From assembly GCA_025453735.1 (NCBI GenBank), contig JALOPY010000550.1:1-6520 (forward strand): 6,520 nucleotides of DNA. Reading direction: 5' to 3'. The DNA is from a bacterium (lineage in GTDB: Bacteria > Zhuqueibacterota > Zhuqueibacteria > Thermofontimicrobiales > Thermofontimicrobiaceae). The position numbers and the translations under genes are program-made. Below the pieces are notes generated by a model that made no database searches, was not told the DNA's origin, and was given only the letters and a program-made list of their open reading frames with translations. Below are positions 4,996-6,520 of the stretch, piece after piece (the first letter of the stretch is position 1; the number at the start of each line of letters is the position of its first letter).

Positions 4996-5857
4996 GATAT
5001 TTTCCTTCCATCTTTATATGCCAAAGCTCCGAATTTTTCAAAACAATTTCCGATGCCACCGATTGAAAATATTTCGCCTCATCTTCAGGCAAACTGGAAT
5101 AATAAGCTAAATTCACAGCACTCTCCTGAAAAATAGTCGCATATAACACACAAGCCGTCAGGTAGGAGCCTCTTATGGATGGGTGATTATAATCAGAAAG
5201 ATGCAGGTAATGTAATTCTTTGATTTTAGTTTTCAAAACTTCATTCCATGCCCAACCGACAGGAGCGATCACCAGGCCTATCTCATCCGCGTACTTGATG
5301 GCGTTGTCATAAATCTTTTTTTGCATGGTGAAATAGGTATCTGTTCCGCCTGGGAGCCACAAAGTGCCGTCCTCAAATGCCCAGGGCATGCAATAGACCA
5401 CCTTTGTGCTTTCACAATTGGCTTTGATTTTTTGATACAACAATTCCAGCGCTGGTTTTAATGGATGTGCTTGATACGGCGGAAAAATGAGCTGATGCGT
5501 TTCGGGGTAACCGCAATTGGTGCACACGCCCTGGAGCAGAACATAATCCCACTTCGCCTGGTTAATTTTCTGTTCAGTTGCAGGATTGGTGCTGTGATAA
5601 TCCAGGTAAGTGCCATTTTTAATTTGTGTATCAATAAAAACTTTTTTTCCTCCTGCTTCAGCCAAATTGTTGAACATCTCTGGTAGATTATTATAGCTGA
5701 AATAACTGCTGCCGATGAAAAGAATTTTAAAAACCTCAGCCTCAACAGGCTGTTGATCAGGCGGGGTACAGCTATTATGATGGCAATAGAAAATTAGATT
5801 GCTGAATAAAAAACAGGCAACAATTTTTATGAATCGTGAAATTGATTCAACCTTCAT
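4970..5857 (-). CDS. Secreted SGNH/GDSL-type hydrolase-like protein (first of tandem pair)
   Basis: This 295-residue protein is a paralog of the next gene downstream. The N-terminus has a basic start and a hydrophobic segment (about 10-24) followed by Cys25 and Cys30, so it is exported; YCHH is not a canonical lipobox. The SGNH core begins KILFIGSSYFSYNN, with Ser51 as the expected nucleophile, then Gly82, WDYVLLQG (Gln109) in the block III position, and SDYNHPS with Asp222 and His225. Compared with its neighbour, it has a cysteine-containing insert after block III (VCTNCGYPE) and a different block I ending, which suggests a different substrate. Shared blocks are APVGWAW, the HPS..GSYL.ACV motif and IFQES.V. 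The start follows GAGGAG (5862-5867) by 4 nt. It is the first gene of a two-gene operon; a promoter in the short region upstream was not recognised. An esterase/deacetylase-like role at the cell envelope is an inference. Confidence 0.85.
   Translation of the reverse strand: MKVESISRFIKIVACFLFSNLIFYCHHNSCTPPDQQPVEAEVFKILFIGSSYFSYNNLPEMFNNLAEAGGKKVFIDTQIKNGTYLDYHSTNPATEQKINQAKWDYVLLQGVCTNCGYPETHQLIFPPYQAHPLKPALELLYQKIKANCESTKVVYCMPWAFEDGTLWLPGGTDTYFTMQKKIYDNAIKYADEIGLVIAPVGWAWNEVLKTKIKELHYLHLSDYNHPSIRGSYLTACVLYATIFQESAVNLAYYSSLPEDEAKYFQSVASEIVLKNSELWHIKMEGKYHENSKASN
5003..5009 (-). promoter_or_regulatory. Intragenic Shine-Dalgarno site for the downstream SGNH gene
   Basis: Read on the minus strand, GGAAGGA lies within the last codons of the first SGNH gene, 7 nt before the ATG at 4995-4993. 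It supports the 26-bp gene overlap and translational coupling of the pair. Confidence 0.75.
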
Positions 5858-5891
5858 ATTGCTCCTCTTCGATTTATTTTCCTCACTGATA

Positions 5892-6088
5892 TTAAGTCAG
5901 ATAATGCATTAAGCCGCAAAGAGACGCAGAGAATATTTTTGTGTTAAAGGATTTTATATTTTGACGACGAGCATCATAAACATTGAGCCTTGCCAGATTA
6001 TTATCCGCCAGCCTGAATTCGATTTGCGTCGCTGAATTGAACGGATTGGGATAATTCTGATTCAGCTTTGCGGCTTGGCGTGAGAATA
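5892..6088 (-). pseudogene. Remnant of a type IX secretion C-terminal sorting domain
   Basis: From 6065 down to a TAA at 5894-5892, the minus strand encodes LNQNYPNPFNSATQIEFR, then LADNNLARLNVYDARRQ. This matches the first half of the Por/type A sorting domain, which directs proteins through the type IX system and is then cut off at the cell surface. In intact proteins the domain is about 80-90 residues at the C-terminus of a large secreted protein. Here the frame loses similarity after RRQNIKSF and ends in unrelated residues. No protein precedes it: the DNA directly upstream is the isochorismatase-like gene, which ends at 6089 in another frame. It has neither start codon nor ribosome site, so it is gene debris. 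An 11-bp inverted repeat (5911-5921 and 6066-6076) brackets it. Confidence 0.7.
5911..6076. repeat. 11-bp inverted repeat framing the sorting-domain remnant
   Basis: AAGCCGCAAAG at 5911-5921 and its exact reverse complement CTTTGCGGCTT at 6066-6076 face each other across 144 bp. Both arms continue with CGCAGAG- or CGCCAAG-like units, the style of the other intergenic hairpin elements in this window. The sorting-domain debris occupies what would be the loop. Confidence 0.6.
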
Positions 6089-6520
6089 TTATTTCAAATT
6101 CCCCAGCATAAAAACCATCGTCTCAAAACTTACCGTCTCAGAGATATCTTTGATGACTCGAGTATAATCAGAATTATGGCTCATGATGCCTTCCTTAACC
6201 ATAAATACTTTATAGTCACGTTCCATCCCGCCAAAATATGTGGCTAGTACACAACCGACGGCGCTGAGCCCACAAAGATATAATGTATTGCAACCTTTTT
6301 CTTTGAGTATTTTATCAAGCTCGGTTTTCTGAAAAGCGCTGCCAAAATTCTTGATCACGGGATCAGTATGATAGACCCGAATAATGGGAAGGTTGTGCTG
6401 ACGAAACATGTAGATCGCCCCATTGATGATCTCCATGCCCCATTTTTTATCGTATTCGGACATGTACTTCAAATATTCATTTTGAATATCGATCACCAGC
6501 AGGGCGGGTTTGACCTGGTT
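6089..6520 (-). CDS. Isochorismatase-family cysteine hydrolase, 5' end beyond window
   Basis: 143 residues are visible; the frame is open to the window edge and begins NQVKPALLVIDIQNEY, so only the first few residues are missing. The GTG at 6496 lies inside this conserved strand and is not the start. Cysteine hydrolases of this superfamily cleave C-N or C-O bonds (isochorismate, nicotinamide, N-carbamoyl compounds and others). The expected triad is visible, counted from the window edge: Asp11 (VIDIQNE), Lys57 (VIKNFGSAF) and Cys90 (GLSAVGCVLATYF). The GLSAVGC stretch holds the family's usual cis-peptide turn and nucleophile elbow. The protein is cytosolic, with no signal peptide seen. The stretch between VYHTDP and VIKN is almost absent, whereas relatives as I recall carry some 20-30 residues there. 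The reaction cannot be assigned. Confidence 0.88.
   Translation of the reverse strand, partial: NQVKPALLVIDIQNEYLKYMSEYDKKWGMEIINGAIYMFRQHNLPIIRVYHTDPVIKNFGSAFQKTELDKILKEKGCNTLYLCGLSAVGCVLATYFGGMERDYKVFMVKEGIMSHNSDYTRVIKDISETVSFETMVFMLGNLK

Noticed and set aside
5458..5745. 95-codon minus-strand frame inside the first SGNH gene
   Set aside because: It is in another frame of a well-supported gene and has no domain-like features or ribosome site.
5889..5919. Sigma70-like promoter for the SGNH pair (TTGCGG and TAATAT on the minus strand)
   Set aside because: The spacing is 19 bp, the -35 match is weak, it lies in repeat/remnant DNA, and FCB bacteria often use a different promoter consensus.
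1..6520. tRNA, rRNA, riboswitch, defence system or replication origin
   Set aside because: I saw no cloverleaf with tRNA consensus arms, no rRNA-like sequence, no known riboswitch core, no defence-type genes and no iteron cluster.

Overview
The window looks like a piece of chromosome from an uncultured FCB-superphylum bacterium (KSB1/Calditrichota-like or a relative). The evidence is a PorV/PorQ-type outer membrane barrel gene, a fragment of a type IX secretion C-terminal sorting domain (LNQNYPNPFN), strong AGGAG-type ribosome sites, and AT-rich intergenic DNA full of short decayed hairpin elements of the CACGAAA / CGCAAAG / CTAAG kind. The phylum is an inference from gene families; no rRNA or other marker is present.

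Layout. 1-746 has no convincing complete gene. It is packed with small structured elements: two adjacent palindromes (212-245), a decayed hairpin element (244-321), a second hairpin element containing a perfect 48-bp tandem duplication (402-521), and a 118-bp MITE-like element with 11-bp terminal inverted repeats and a 6-bp target-site duplication (548-677). Next come a 12-helix APC-superfamily amino acid permease (747-2075) and a short intergenic region with another imperfect hairpin bracketed by a 12-bp direct repeat. A conserved hypothetical cytosolic protein follows (2326-2940), then a 305-bp intergenic region with a REP-like double hairpin (3018-3070). The PorV/PorQ-like barrel gene (3246-4123) is broken by a frame change near 3530, where a piece of the barrel also seems to be missing.

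On the minus strand, converging on the barrel gene, lie two tandem, overlapping, paralogous secreted SGNH/GDSL-type hydrolase genes (5857-4970, then 4995-4120). Upstream of them is a stranded remnant of a type IX sorting domain (about 6065-5892) framed by an 11-bp inverted repeat. At the right edge is the C-terminal part of an isochorismatase-family cysteine hydrolase (6520-6089), whose start lies outside the window.

How the genes relate. Only the two SGNH genes form a clear operon. The barrel gene and the sorting-domain remnant both point to type IX secretion in the host, but each is damaged here. The permease, the hypothetical gene and the isochorismatase-like hydrolase have no evident pathway link. 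No new defence or mobile system is evident. The most unusual content is the density of small repeat and hairpin elements and the gene debris between ordinary genes.
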